Virus record (IMG/VR): IMGVR_UViG_3300017744_000211
Coordinates: 1 to 20,132 of that record
Length of the DNA stretch: 20,132 bases
Reading direction: 5' to 3' (one strand)
Source: a virus
This document shows, in pieces, positions 1 through 5,358 of the stretch (positions within the stretch are counted from its first letter, which is position 1; each line of letters starts with the position of its first letter). Under the pieces are notes generated by a model. That model was not told where the DNA came from. It ran no database searches and saw nothing but the letters and a program-made list of their open reading frames with translations. The position numbers and the translations under genes are program-made.

Positions 1-158
1 AAAGCGTTGTTAGGTAACATAACCGTAAAGTTTAAGCCACCATTATGGCCGTAAGTGTTTGATAAACTTTCTACCGGCTCTACGTCGTGTATGTACGCGC
101 TTAATCCGTCTATATCATCTACTAGCCTACGTATCTTATTAAAACCTAATCCTTGCAT
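1..158 (-). CDS. Hypothetical protein, N-terminal part (gene runs off the left edge)
   Basis: An ATG at 158-156 opens a frame that stays open for 52 codons to the window edge. The visible part begins MQGLGFNKIRRLVDDIDG and continues with a mixed polar and hydrophobic sequence. I do not recognise a family. It follows the nuclease-like gene after a 28-base gap and has the same strand and codon use, so it is probably the next gene of the replication-side operon. No strong Shine-Dalgarno sequence precedes the ATG; the upstream bases are very AT-rich (TATAATATAACT just before the start). Confidence 0.55.
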   Translation of the reverse strand, partial: MQGLGFNKIRRLVDDIDGLSAYIHDVEPVESLSNTYGHNGGLNFTVMLPNNA

Positions 159-186
159 AGTTATATTATATACTAAAAAAGATAAG

Positions 187-597
187 CTATAAATTAATTG
201 AAATACAAAATCTCTTTTCTAAATACCCAACTACTTTGTCTATCTCATTGTTATTTGTAAAGTAAGTAGATCTAGCTAGTTTTTTAGTTTTCCATAAGTA
301 GTTATAGCCTATACCGTCTAAATAATTTATATCCCATATATAAAGTTTATTAAGGTAGTTAACAACATAGTAAAAGTTCCTATTCTCATTTAAACTGTGT
401 TCAATATTACGTTCATATTTATATCTTTCTATAATGTGTTTGTCGTAATCTTGATAACGTACCTTAATCTCTATAATTGTAGTTAGATTTTCTGCGTCGT
501 AATGCTCATATTTATCATTACTTTTTATAAAATTACCGCCTTTAAAATTTATTTTATTTAAAGCGTCTATAATTGCGGTTTCGTTGTAATCTATCAT
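187..597 (-). CDS. Possible PD-(D/E)XK-fold nuclease, 136 aa
   Basis: The frame is open back to an ATG at 645, but I choose the internal ATG at 597. It forms an ATGA overlap with the stop of the preceding gene, the pattern used throughout this operon, and gives 136 residues. Around residues 28-45 the sequence reads KYEHYDAENLTTIIEIKVR, with an acidic residue followed by E-x-K about a dozen residues later. A Tyr-rich beta segment (YYVVNYLNKLYIWDIN) comes after it. That arrangement resembles small PD-(D/E)XK endonucleases or Holliday junction resolvases common among phage replication genes. The family is inferred from the motif only, so the function is tentative; it could equally be an uncharacterised phage protein. 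Confidence 0.45.
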   Translation of the reverse strand: MIDYNETAIIDALNKINFKGGNFIKSNDKYEHYDAENLTTIIEIKVRYQDYDKHIIERYKYERNIEHSLNENRNFYYVVNYLNKLYIWDINYLDGIGYNYLWKTKKLARSTYFTNNNEIDKVVGYLEKRFCISINL

Positions 598-1082
598 TTT
601 TCTAACTCTACTAGTTTTAAAAAAGTTTTTGTATTTTCCCAACATTTTTGTGAACTACTAAATGGTTTCCAATAGGGGTTATAACTATGTAAATCTTGTA
701 TTAAAATTGCTGCCGCTTGTATGTTGTACTTAGGTACAAATTGCGAATAAGTATTACCTATAGGATAATCCCACCTAGGTATTTCGCTATTATCTGTAAC
801 CCAACCATAGGTACGCGGTATAAATTGAAATAATCCGCTATCTTGATTGTCATATCGGTAGGCTTGTGTATTACCCCGGCTTTCGCACCACATTATTTTA
901 AAGGCGGTTTCTAAATTTTCTTGATCAAAATTTTCTACTAATAAAGTAGAGTAAGCTAAACAATTACCCGGTAATTCTTTTTTACAGTCGAACAAATTGC
1001 CTATTTCGGTCGTGGTAGGATCTATACCTATGGAAAAATTATTAATAACTAAAGCGTATAGTAATACGCAGGTTTTAATCAT
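594..1082 (-). CDS. Secreted lytic transglycosylase-like protein (SLT/lysozyme-like fold)
   Basis: The ATG at 1082 gives 162 residues; an upstream TTG at 1106 is in frame but less likely. The N-terminus MIKTCVLLYALVINNFSIG is a short basic-plus-hydrophobic signal peptide or anchor. Residues about 60-70 read AFKIMWCESRGN, where Glu67 fits the catalytic glutamate of the transglycosylase-like (SLT or Rpf-like) fold. The GLFQF motif follows at 83-87, then a Trp/Tyr-rich lid. Four cysteines may form disulfides outside the cytoplasm. The family cleaves peptidoglycan glycan strands. It overlaps the preceding gene by 8 bases and the nuclease-like gene by ATGA, so it is expressed with replication-side genes and not with the endolysin and holin. 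It could act in entry, superinfection control or wall remodelling; that role is inference. Confidence 0.72.
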   Translation of the reverse strand: MIKTCVLLYALVINNFSIGIDPTTTEIGNLFDCKKELPGNCLAYSTLLVENFDQENLETAFKIMWCESRGNTQAYRYDNQDSGLFQFIPRTYGWVTDNSEIPRWDYPIGNTYSQFVPKYNIQAAAILIQDLHSYNPYWKPFSSSQKCWENTKTFLKLVELEK

Positions 1083-1350
1083 ATTTATATGTTTGTACTT
1101 GACCAAATTTAATGTCTTGAAATATATTTTTACCGTCGTCTAGTTTATGTTTTGCTCTATCTTTACCCTCGTCTAATAAATACTTAGCGCATTTATGGGC
1201 GTAATCTATATCTATTTTATCGCTTTCTAAATACATAGTAATTTCTATACTTACTTTAACTTTTTTATATTTAGGATCTATATAAAGTTTTTTACGTGAA
1301 TTTAGTTCTGTTATATATGTACTTTTTTTAGGGTTTTGTATACCGTCCAT
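1075..1350 (-). CDS. Hypothetical protein, 91 aa
   Basis: A 91-residue charged protein with an ATG start overlapping the stop of the upstream gene (TAATG). It is Lys-rich at the N-terminus, has a beta-like segment (KKVKVSIEITMYLESD) near residues 29-44, then a helical segment (YAHKCAKYLLDEGKDRAKH) and a charged end. No signal peptide, membrane segment or known motif is visible. Its place between the initiator-side genes and the transglycosylase-like gene in a tightly coupled operon supports it being real. Function unknown. Confidence 0.65.
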   Translation of the reverse strand: MDGIQNPKKSTYITELNSRKKLYIDPKYKKVKVSIEITMYLESDKIDIDYAHKCAKYLLDEGKDRAKHKLDDGKNIFQDIKFGQVQTYKYD

Positions 1351-1640
1351 TATTTAGCCTTATTGTAATGTATTTGTGTAAGCCAATTAAATAGGTTATA
1401 TACATTACCTACAAATTGATTTTCAAGGGTTTCTTCTCCCCCTATAGTTAGGTCGTATAGATCATTATAATTTAGAAACAAATCATACTCTATATATTTT
1501 AATTCGTTACCTACTTTAAAAGATAAACCGCCATAGCCTAAGTCGTTTTCCGGAATAACTACTTTATTGAAAATTAAACCGCTCATACCGGGTACTTCAT
1601 CTATTAAATTAGTTACGGCTAGGGCGCCTTTATTACTCAT
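1350..1640 (-). CDS. Hypothetical protein, 96 aa
   Basis: A 96-residue acidic protein whose ATG lies 8 bases inside the end of the replication initiator gene and whose stop overlaps the next start (TAATG). It contains a GYGGLSFKVGNELKYIEYDLF stretch of probable beta strands (residues about 36-55) and a C-terminal helix with aromatic residues (NLFNWLTQIHYNKAK). I do not recognise a family. Its position directly after the initiator suggests a replication accessory role, but nothing in the sequence shows it. Confidence 0.62.
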   Translation of the reverse strand: MSNKGALAVTNLIDEVPGMSGLIFNKVVIPENDLGYGGLSFKVGNELKYIEYDLFLNYNDLYDLTIGGEETLENQFVGNVYNLFNWLTQIHYNKAK

Positions 1641-2376
1641 TAACCCACCTTTCTAATTCTATTTTAGTATTAGAATTTTTAAAATCTTTAGGTTTACGTG
1701 TTTTAGCCCCTTGTATTAGCTCCGTATGATTAGGTAAGCTACGGTGGTTTAAAGCACCTTCGCCATAACTTAAAACTATATTTTTAGCTATTATAGGTAT
1801 TTCATCTAGGGTTACACCGGCTTTAAATAGTTGTTTAGCGGTATTTTCTATTTGACCCCATTGGTTGTCAGTTATTTTTTGTAGCCTACAAACTTCTACT
1901 ATTTTATCCTTATAAGAATTTTGTATTTTTTTATTATATAGTTCTATAGGTCTAGTTGAAGTAGGTCTAGTTAGAGTAACGTTTTCTTTACTACCCCTAG
2001 TATTATTTTCTTTACTACCTGTAGTAATGTTATCTTTACTAGGGGTGGTTAAATTTTCTTTACTACCCCCGTTAACCATAAGCGTATAATGATTTCTAGC
2101 CCAATCTCCGCTATCATTTCTTCTTTTATCAATTTTTAAAACGCCTTTAGCTTGTAAACCCTTTATAGCGGTTATTGTAGCCGGCTTACTACGGCCTAGA
2201 TCTTTAGCTATTGTATTTAAGCTAGGCCAACATTCTTTAGTTACGTTATCTGCGTATTTACCTAAAACTACGTACGTAGCTAATTCAGTAGGTTTAAGTA
2301 TATCCGCTACCCAATGCGGTACTATAGTAAATGTCGGTATATCATAATTTACTCTTATAGTTTCTTTTTTAGTCAT
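1633..2376 (-). CDS. Replication initiator-like protein with N-terminal winged helix (lambda O type organisation)
   Basis: A 247-residue protein. Residues about 25-98 form a typical phage HTH_36-like winged helix: LKPTELATYVVLGKYAD, then PSLNTIAKDLGRSKPATITA as the recognition region, then LQAKGVLKIDKR and a beta wing. Residues 103-135 are a low-complexity linker of four 8-residue repeats with core SKENxT, and the rest is a helical C-terminal domain. Such proteins bind origin repeats and recruit the replicative helicase. The linker is encoded by four 24-bp DNA repeats that are probably the origin iterons, as in lambda gene O (see the repeat entry). It overlaps neighbours by 8 bases on both sides. 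Family assignment is from motif reading; the origin role is inferred. Confidence 0.78.
   Translation of the reverse strand: MTKKETIRVNYDIPTFTIVPHWVADILKPTELATYVVLGKYADNVTKECWPSLNTIAKDLGRSKPATITAIKGLQAKGVLKIDKRRNDSGDWARNHYTLMVNGGSKENLTTPSKDNITTGSKENNTRGSKENVTLTRPTSTRPIELYNKKIQNSYKDKIVEVCRLQKITDNQWGQIENTAKQLFKAGVTLDEIPIIAKNIVLSYGEGALNHRSLPNHTELIQGAKTRKPKDFKNSNTKIELERWVNE
1982..2067 (-). repeat. Four 24-bp direct repeats inside the initiator gene: probable origin iterons
   Basis: On the plus strand the core TTTTCTTTACTACC occurs at 1982, 2006 and 2054, with a variant (TTATCTTTACTA) at 2030, so the period is exactly 24 bp over four copies. On the coding strand each unit begins (G/C)(G/C)TAGTAAAGAWAA, and three of four carry the partial dyad TAGTAA...TTACT. 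A shorter direct repeat GGTCTAGTT occurs at 1949 and 1964. A run of almost pure A/T (about 1915-1948) lies on the downstream side. Iterons inside an initiator gene followed by an A/T-rich stretch is the lambda ori layout. The repeats are seen directly; origin function is inferred. Confidence 0.7.
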
Positions 2377-2719
2377 TATTTCCTTTATTGTTTTGCTTAT
2401 ATTTTATAGCGTCGTTAAGTGTTTTAAAATTGTTATCTTTTAAATATTGTTTAAGGCCGTTTTTATATATAGGCCTTGGTAATTGTTTATTATCTAAATA
2501 AATTAAATCGTTTTGTTCTTTAGTTAATTTATATAATTTAGGTAGATCTAAAAACTGTGCGCCGTTTTGATAAATGAGGGCTAGGGCGTTAGCGAGGGCA
2601 ACTTCACTAAAGCCCTTATAGTCCTCATATAAACTACTAATAATTTTTTTATTAAAGTTTAAATTAGGCCAACGTACATTAGCCCAATCTAAGCATTTTA
2701 AAAAAGCTATTTTGTCCAT
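2369..2719 (-). CDS. Hypothetical protein, possibly a small helicase-loader-type protein, 116 aa
   Basis: A 116-residue, mostly helical protein. The N-terminal part (FLKCLDWANVRWPNLNF, then SSLYEDYKGFSEVALANAL, then YQNGAQFLDLPKLYKL) recalls the layout of small phage proteins of the G39P loader type: an alternating Trp/Tyr helical domain with a GAQFLDLP-like turn. The C-terminal half is basic and probably flexible. It lies between the zinc-ribbon protein (TAATG overlap at 2719) and the initiator (8-base overlap at 2369), where many phages place a helicase loader or DnaD-like protein. The resemblance is weak and comes from memory of the pattern only. Confidence 0.4.
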   Translation of the reverse strand: MDKIAFLKCLDWANVRWPNLNFNKKIISSLYEDYKGFSEVALANALALIYQNGAQFLDLPKLYKLTKEQNDLIYLDNKQLPRPIYKNGLKQYLKDNNFKTLNDAIKYKQNNKGNND

Positions 2720-3180
2720 TAAAAGGGTGCGTAGTTTTCTTCTACTTCTTCTACCTCTTTAGCCTCCGGCGGTAGATCTACGGCGTTTTCGTTGAACTCT
2801 TTGTCGAATTCTAATTTAGCGTTATTAAATTCGTCTTTATCCCAACTTGCCCAAGCCATTTCTTTATTATATTTTTTACTAAAGTTACCGTGAGTACAGT
2901 CGTCATTCTTACAACGCCATACGGGTTGGTTACCTGTAGCCGTATCTCTGTTATCCCAAACAAAACTACTACACCCCGGGCATTTAGGCTCAAATTCTGC
3001 GCTATTACCTGTACTAGGTGTACTTGTAGTAGCTTTAGTATTTGTAGTTATGTCTTCGCCCTCTAATAACCATTTATTAAATGTAACCGCGTTAGCTATT
3101 ACTTCATCTGCTGTCCCGCCTACATTTGCTGCCGCTTTTAAACTAACTTGCTTTAAGATTAGCTTTTCTTTATTTTCCAT
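2719..3180 (-). CDS. Zinc-ribbon protein with SSB-like acidic C-terminal tail, 153 aa
   Basis: The ATG is preceded by AGAGG eight bases upstream. Residues 1-45 are helical (DEVIANAVTFNKWLLEGED). Residues 46-62 are a Thr/Ser-rich linker. Cys67-x2-Cys70 and Cys90-x4-Cys95 form a four-cysteine zinc ribbon. The C-terminus is strongly acidic and ends EEVEENYAPF, which looks like the SSB tail that ends DDDIPF and docks partner proteins. Its place at the head of the replication genes fits a single-strand-binding or recombination-mediator role, but no OB-fold is recognisable. Seen: cysteines and acidic tail. Inferred: DNA-metabolism role. A palindrome upstream (3246-3268) may regulate it. Confidence 0.6.
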   Translation of the reverse strand: MENKEKLILKQVSLKAAANVGGTADEVIANAVTFNKWLLEGEDITTNTKATTSTPSTGNSAEFEPKCPGCSSFVWDNRDTATGNQPVWRCKNDDCTHGNFSKKYNKEMAWASWDKDEFNNAKLEFDKEFNENAVDLPPEAKEVEEVEENYAPF

Positions 3181-3245
3181 TTCTTTACCTCTTTTTTTTC
3201 GTAATTACTATTTAAAGTATCTAAAGTTACCCATATTAGTGCGTC

Positions 3246-3268
3246 TATCTTAACGTTAAGGTAAGATA
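3246..3268. promoter_or_regulatory. Operator-like palindrome upstream of the zinc-ribbon gene
   Basis: CTTAACGTTAAG at 3249-3260 is a perfect 12-bp palindrome. Overlapping arms TATCTTA (3246-3252) and TAAGATA (3262-3268) form a second possible pairing. It lies in the 120-base gap (3181-3300) before the zinc-ribbon gene, the only clear gap among the replication-side genes, about 65 bases upstream of the start codon. The surrounding sequence is very AT-rich with TATAAA-like hexamers but no clear -35/-10 pair. Binding of a regulator is inference. Confidence 0.4.
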
Positions 3269-3300
3269 AAAATTTATAAATTGTAACTAAAAATATTTTT

Positions 3301-3450
3301 TTAATCGTCAAATATACTGTCATCTTTTACCCAATCCGGTAGATCTATTTCTTCTTCTTCTTCTTCACTTAAAAAAACTATACCGTATATAGACAAACTT
3401 AAAGCTATTAATAAACTCCATTTACCTAATACGCTCATATTTTCTAACAT
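3301..3450 (-). CDS. Small single-pass membrane protein with poly-Glu segment, 49 aa
   Basis: This gene is short enough to be missed by usual cut-offs. The ATG at 3450-3448 overlaps the preceding stop as TAATG, with GGGAG eight bases upstream, and the frame ends with TAA at 3301. A hydrophobic stretch (WSLLIALSLSIYGIVFL, residues about 11-27) is a good transmembrane helix. It is followed by SEEEEEE and an acidic tail ending DDSIFDD. An internal ATG (codon 5) is an alternative start. Start-stop coupling and the coherent layout support a real gene. Possible roles include a membrane-acting early protein or superinfection factor; this cannot be decided from sequence. Confidence 0.6.
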   Translation of the reverse strand: MLENMSVLGKWSLLIALSLSIYGIVFLSEEEEEEIDLPDWVKDDSIFDD

Positions 3451-3647
3451 TATTTAACTCCCCTTTTCTTTTTTATTTCTTTTAGTTCTAAATCTATAGG
3501 TTGTTTGTAACTTATTACTTCTAGATCAATATCCTCGGCTAAATGTTGTAATATTATATCTAACGCGCTTATGGTACTTTCTAAAGGCTTTTCTAAATAA
3601 GTTTCTAAACATACTATTAATTCTATTTTTTCAAACTTTTTACTCAT
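3450..3647 (-). CDS. Hypothetical protein, 65 aa
   Basis: A 65-residue protein, start and stop both coupled to neighbours by TAATG overlaps. It begins MSKKFEKIELIVCLETYLEK and has a predicted helical middle (STISALDIILQHLAEDIDLEV) and a very basic C-terminus (LKEIKKKRGVK). No motif recognised. It is the third of four coupled small genes between 4119 and 3301, a typical early-gene cluster of unknown function. Confidence 0.6.
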   Translation of the reverse strand: MSKKFEKIELIVCLETYLEKPLESTISALDIILQHLAEDIDLEVISYKQPIDLELKEIKKKRGVK

Positions 3648-3793
3648 TACTTAACCTCTCTTATTTCTTTTATATCTAATATAGTTTTACCCCACCATAA
3701 ATATTCGCTATATGTTTCGCAATTGTTTATTAGATCTAAATGCTTTACTTCGTTAAACGCGTTAACTAATTCTTTTAATTTATTATTAATCAT
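3647..3793 (-). CDS. Small hypothetical protein, 48 aa
   Basis: A gene below common length cut-offs. The ATG at 3793-3791 overlaps the preceding TGA as ATGA, and its TAA (3649-3647) overlaps the next start as TAATG, so it fills the space between its neighbours exactly. The product begins MINNKLKELVNAFNEVKHLD, has a WWGK motif near the middle and ends KEIREVK. It is probably a helical cytoplasmic peptide. No family recognised; confidence rests on the perfect double coupling. Confidence 0.58.
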   Translation of the reverse strand: MINNKLKELVNAFNEVKHLDLINNCETYSEYLWWGKTILDIKEIREVK

Positions 3794-4119
3794 ACGTGTA
3801 ACGCCCCGCAGTAATCTAATTGTGTTCTACAGTCATTACAGTCACCGCTATAAACGTCTTTACGCGTATTATATGGATCGTGTGCGGCGAACGTTCTTTC
3901 CGCGTTAGGGTTTGTATTAATAGCTAGGCTAGGCTCTTTATTATCTACAACTAAAACGTCGTCGTTATCAATAACAACGGAGTTATATAATTGTACTAAA
4001 CGGTCGCTAGCTAGTACGTGGGTTAGTGTTAGGGTTTTTGTATCATCTTTTTTTATAGCTACGTAGGTACGCCCCTTAATAGCTTTAGTATCTTTACTAA
4101 TTACTTTAATTAGTTTCAT
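3790..4119 (-). CDS. Hypothetical protein with C-terminal Cys cluster, 109 aa (first gene of the early operon)
   Basis: The ATG is preceded by a full AGGAGG four bases after which the start region begins (leader TTACTAGGAGGTAAAAATG), the best ribosome-binding site in this half of the window. Residues 1-60 look like a beta-rich SH3-like fold (IKGRTYVAIKKDD, VVIDNDDVLVVDN). The C-terminus contains GDCNDCRTQLDYCGALHV, three cysteines and a histidine that could bind metal. Its position just downstream of a terminator and a -10-like element suggests it opens a transcription unit running to the left. Function unknown. Confidence 0.62.
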   Translation of the reverse strand: MKLIKVISKDTKAIKGRTYVAIKKDDTKTLTLTHVLASDRLVQLYNSVVIDNDDVLVVDNKEPSLAINTNPNAERTFAAHDPYNTRKDVYSGDCNDCRTQLDYCGALHV

Positions 4120-4121
4120 TT

Positions 4122-4135
4122 TTACCTCCTAGTAA
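4122..4135 (-). repeat. Variant copy of the TTACTAGGGAGTAA intergenic element, serving as RBS leader
   Basis: On the minus strand this reads TTACTAGGAGGTAA and lies directly upstream of the ATG at 4119, supplying its Shine-Dalgarno sequence. It differs from the consensus TTACTAGGGAGTAA only in the centre. The arms TTACT and AGTAA of the consensus are inverted repeats. Other copies are at 4345-4358, 16387-16402, 16788-16801 and 16977-16990. Confidence 0.6.
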
Positions 4136-4142
4136 TAATTTT

Positions 4143-4148
4143 ATTATA
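4143..4148 (-). promoter_or_regulatory. Possible -10 element for the early operon
   Basis: TATAAT occurs on the minus strand in TTATTATAATAA, about 24 bases upstream of the ATG at 4119 and downstream of the terminator at 4283-4336. The best -35 at 17 bp spacing (TAGCAA) matches TTGACA in only three positions. The hexamer is nearly palindromic, so the plus strand has TATAAT too. The evidence is position plus a perfect -10. Confidence 0.35.
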
Positions 4149-4214
4149 ATAACTTTATTTTGTATTTGCTAGCTTATAAACGCGGATAGGGGTATTTTTT
4201 ATGAAAACTTTATC

Positions 4215-4279
4215 TAGGCATAGTACTCGCAGGCCTACATTCCAAATAGCGCACAACGTAACTGTGCCTTATGTTGGAA
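4215..4279. other. Structured non-coding segment (two inverted repeats) between lysis and early genes
   Basis: TAGGC (4215-4219) pairs with GCCTA (4233-4237). TTCCAA (4240-4245) pairs with TTGGAA (4274-4279) around an inner stem GCACA/TGTGC (4251-4255 with 4263-4267, 7-base loop) and ATA/TAT, so 4240-4279 folds into one long hairpin on either strand. The segment is less AT-rich than the intergenic sequence on either side. No tRNA features (no T-loop consensus) are visible. A 53-codon plus-strand frame (4201-4362) covers it but runs through the terminator. It could be a small RNA, an antisense RNA from the plus strand ending at the same terminator, or a protein-binding site. Strand and function are unknown. 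Confidence 0.4.
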
Positions 4280-4282
4280 ATA

Positions 4283-4336
4283 AAAAAACCGGGATTGTAC
4301 AAAAAAAATATATATCTTTTACTTTCCCGGTTTTTT
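4283..4336. terminator. Long-loop intrinsic terminator after the holin gene
   Basis: A perfect 12-bp stem AAAAAACCGGGA (4283-4294) pairs with TCCCGGTTTTTT (4325-4336) across a 30-base A/T-rich loop. A- and T-tracts on both sides let it act in both directions. On the minus strand it closes the unit ending with the holin. The core resembles the other two terminators in the window (CCCGG or CCCGGG stems with flanking A/T tracts), but the loop is unusually long. Confidence 0.7.
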
Positions 4337-4344
4337 CTACTTTA

Positions 4345-4358
4345 TTACTAGGGAGTAA
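4345..4358 (+). repeat. Copy of the TTACTAGGGAGTAA intergenic element
   Basis: Perfect consensus, plus-strand orientation. It lies between the holin stop (4395) and the terminator (4283-4336), the same arrangement as the copy at 16387-16402. There is no minus-strand gene start here, so this copy is not acting as a ribosome-binding leader on that strand. Confidence 0.55.
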
Positions 4359-4394
4359 TTAAGTAAGTATTAATACTAATAGCTTAAATAATTA

Positions 4395-4619
4395 TTACCA
4401 AGTTTGTTTTGGTTTATATTGTTCTAGCGCGTGTTGGATAACTGTAATAAAAGAACTTAGAAAAGCTACTCCTAATAATTCAACTAGATCGGCGTCAATA
4501 ATGCCGGTACTATTTGCTAAATACAAACTAATAGCAGATTGTAAACCTGTGCGAAATGCTTTACTAAGCATAAAACCCCAATAGGCTTTCCAATTTTTAG
4601 ACGACTTTGTATTTGTCAT
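4395..4619 (-). CDS. Holin, r1t-like small holin
   Basis: A 74-residue protein with a strong Shine-Dalgarno (GGAGGA four bases before the ATG). Residues about 10-35 (WGFMLSKAFRTGLQSAISLYLA) and 43-66 (LVELLGVAFLSSFITVIQHALEQY) are two amphipathic to hydrophobic helices, with a basic C-terminus (KPKQTW). Length, two-segment layout and position directly after the endolysin fit the phage r1t-type holin family typical of actinophages. Holins accumulate in the cytoplasmic membrane and release the endolysin. It overlaps the endolysin end by 23 bases and is the last gene before the terminator at 4283-4336. No dual-start motif is obvious. Confidence 0.78.
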   Translation of the reverse strand: MTNTKSSKNWKAYWGFMLSKAFRTGLQSAISLYLANSTGIIDADLVELLGVAFLSSFITVIQHALEQYKPKQTW

Positions 4620-5358
4620 TTTTCCTCCTTTCAGTTCCTATAAACTCCATAAGTTTGCCGTAGGTGTTAGCTCCGACTATACCGTCTTCTACTAGCCCGG
4701 CTTTTTTTTGAAATATTAAAACATTAGCCTGCGTCATCGCACCAAATATACCGTCAGTAGTTAAAGCTATACCCAAAGCCTCATTTAATAGTTCCTGTAC
4801 TTTTTTAACCCCGGCGCCTTTACTACCTTTACGTACGGGTTTTAGATCTAAACCGGTTTTAACATATTCTTTTTGATCAAAATTTTTCCTCACTAAACCT
4901 TTAGCTAATTCGGTAGGTGTTACAAAAATCTCAAAATGCATCGGGTCTTTGTAACTGTTATAGTTACCGCCCCACCTAAAAACCGGTAAGCCGTCATTAG
5001 TTGTTATGTTTAGTATTTTATCTATAGTTTCTTTTTTAAAATTAGTTTTAGTTGTACCGTCGCGCGTTACCGGGTTTAAATCCCAATTTATATCCACGGC
5101 TAAACCGTAGGCGTGACAGCTATATTTATTACTATTAGCTATTTTTCTATAGTTATAGCCACCCGTAGTATTACGGTGGGTTATGTAATTATCTTCTTGT
5201 AAACAAAAATTTAATAATGTAAAAGCAGATAAAACATTTTTATTTATTTTAGCCCGCCCTTTACCATTAAAATTAATTATTGTTGTGTCGCTTGTGTTAC
5301 CTAAAGCACTTTTCCAATGCTCTAAATACCAATTACTACTTCCTCGTCTTGTACTCAT
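4597..5358 (-). CDS. Endolysin: M15 peptidase domain plus C-terminal PG_binding_1 domain
   Basis: I place the start at the ATG at 5358 (ATGA overlap with the preceding stop, 253 aa); an in-frame ATG at 5379 adds seven residues and cannot be excluded. In the longer numbering, SCHAYGLAVDIN gives His89 and Asp96 and DPMHFEI gives His148. These are the SxHxxGxAxD and MHxE zinc-ligand pattern of M15B/C L-alanyl-D-glutamate or D-Ala-D-Ala peptidases. Residues about 182-244 (VRKGSKGAGVKKVQELLN, then TTDGIFGAMTQANVLIFQ, then DGIVGANTYGKL) form a peptidoglycan-binding domain. There is no signal peptide, so export depends on the holin. The full set of metal ligands is present. Confidence 0.9.
   Translation of the reverse strand: MSTRRGSSNWYLEHWKSALGNTSDTTIINFNGKGRAKINKNVLSAFTLLNFCLQEDNYITHRNTTGGYNYRKIANSNKYSCHAYGLAVDINWDLNPVTRDGTTKTNFKKETIDKILNITTNDGLPVFRWGGNYNSYKDPMHFEIFVTPTELAKGLVRKNFDQKEYVKTGLDLKPVRKGSKGAGVKKVQELLNEALGIALTTDGIFGAMTQANVLIFQKKAGLVEDGIVGANTYGKLMEFIGTERRKNDKYKVV

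Noticed and set aside
3349-3366. CTT triplet run, possible microsatellite
   Set aside because: It encodes six consecutive Glu in the 49-aa membrane protein; short, in frame and explained by coding.
4186-4280. tRNA-like segment in the lysis/early gap
   Set aside because: Hairpins are present, but there is no T-loop consensus, no acceptor-stem pairing of about 7 bp and no anticodon arm in the right place.
4201-4362. 53-codon plus-strand ORF (starts MKTLSRHSTRRPTF) with AGGGG upstream
   Set aside because: It runs through the terminator stem and the repeated element, is the only candidate gene on the plus strand and resembles no family. I treat the region as non-coding structure, but note it in case relatives conserve the frame.
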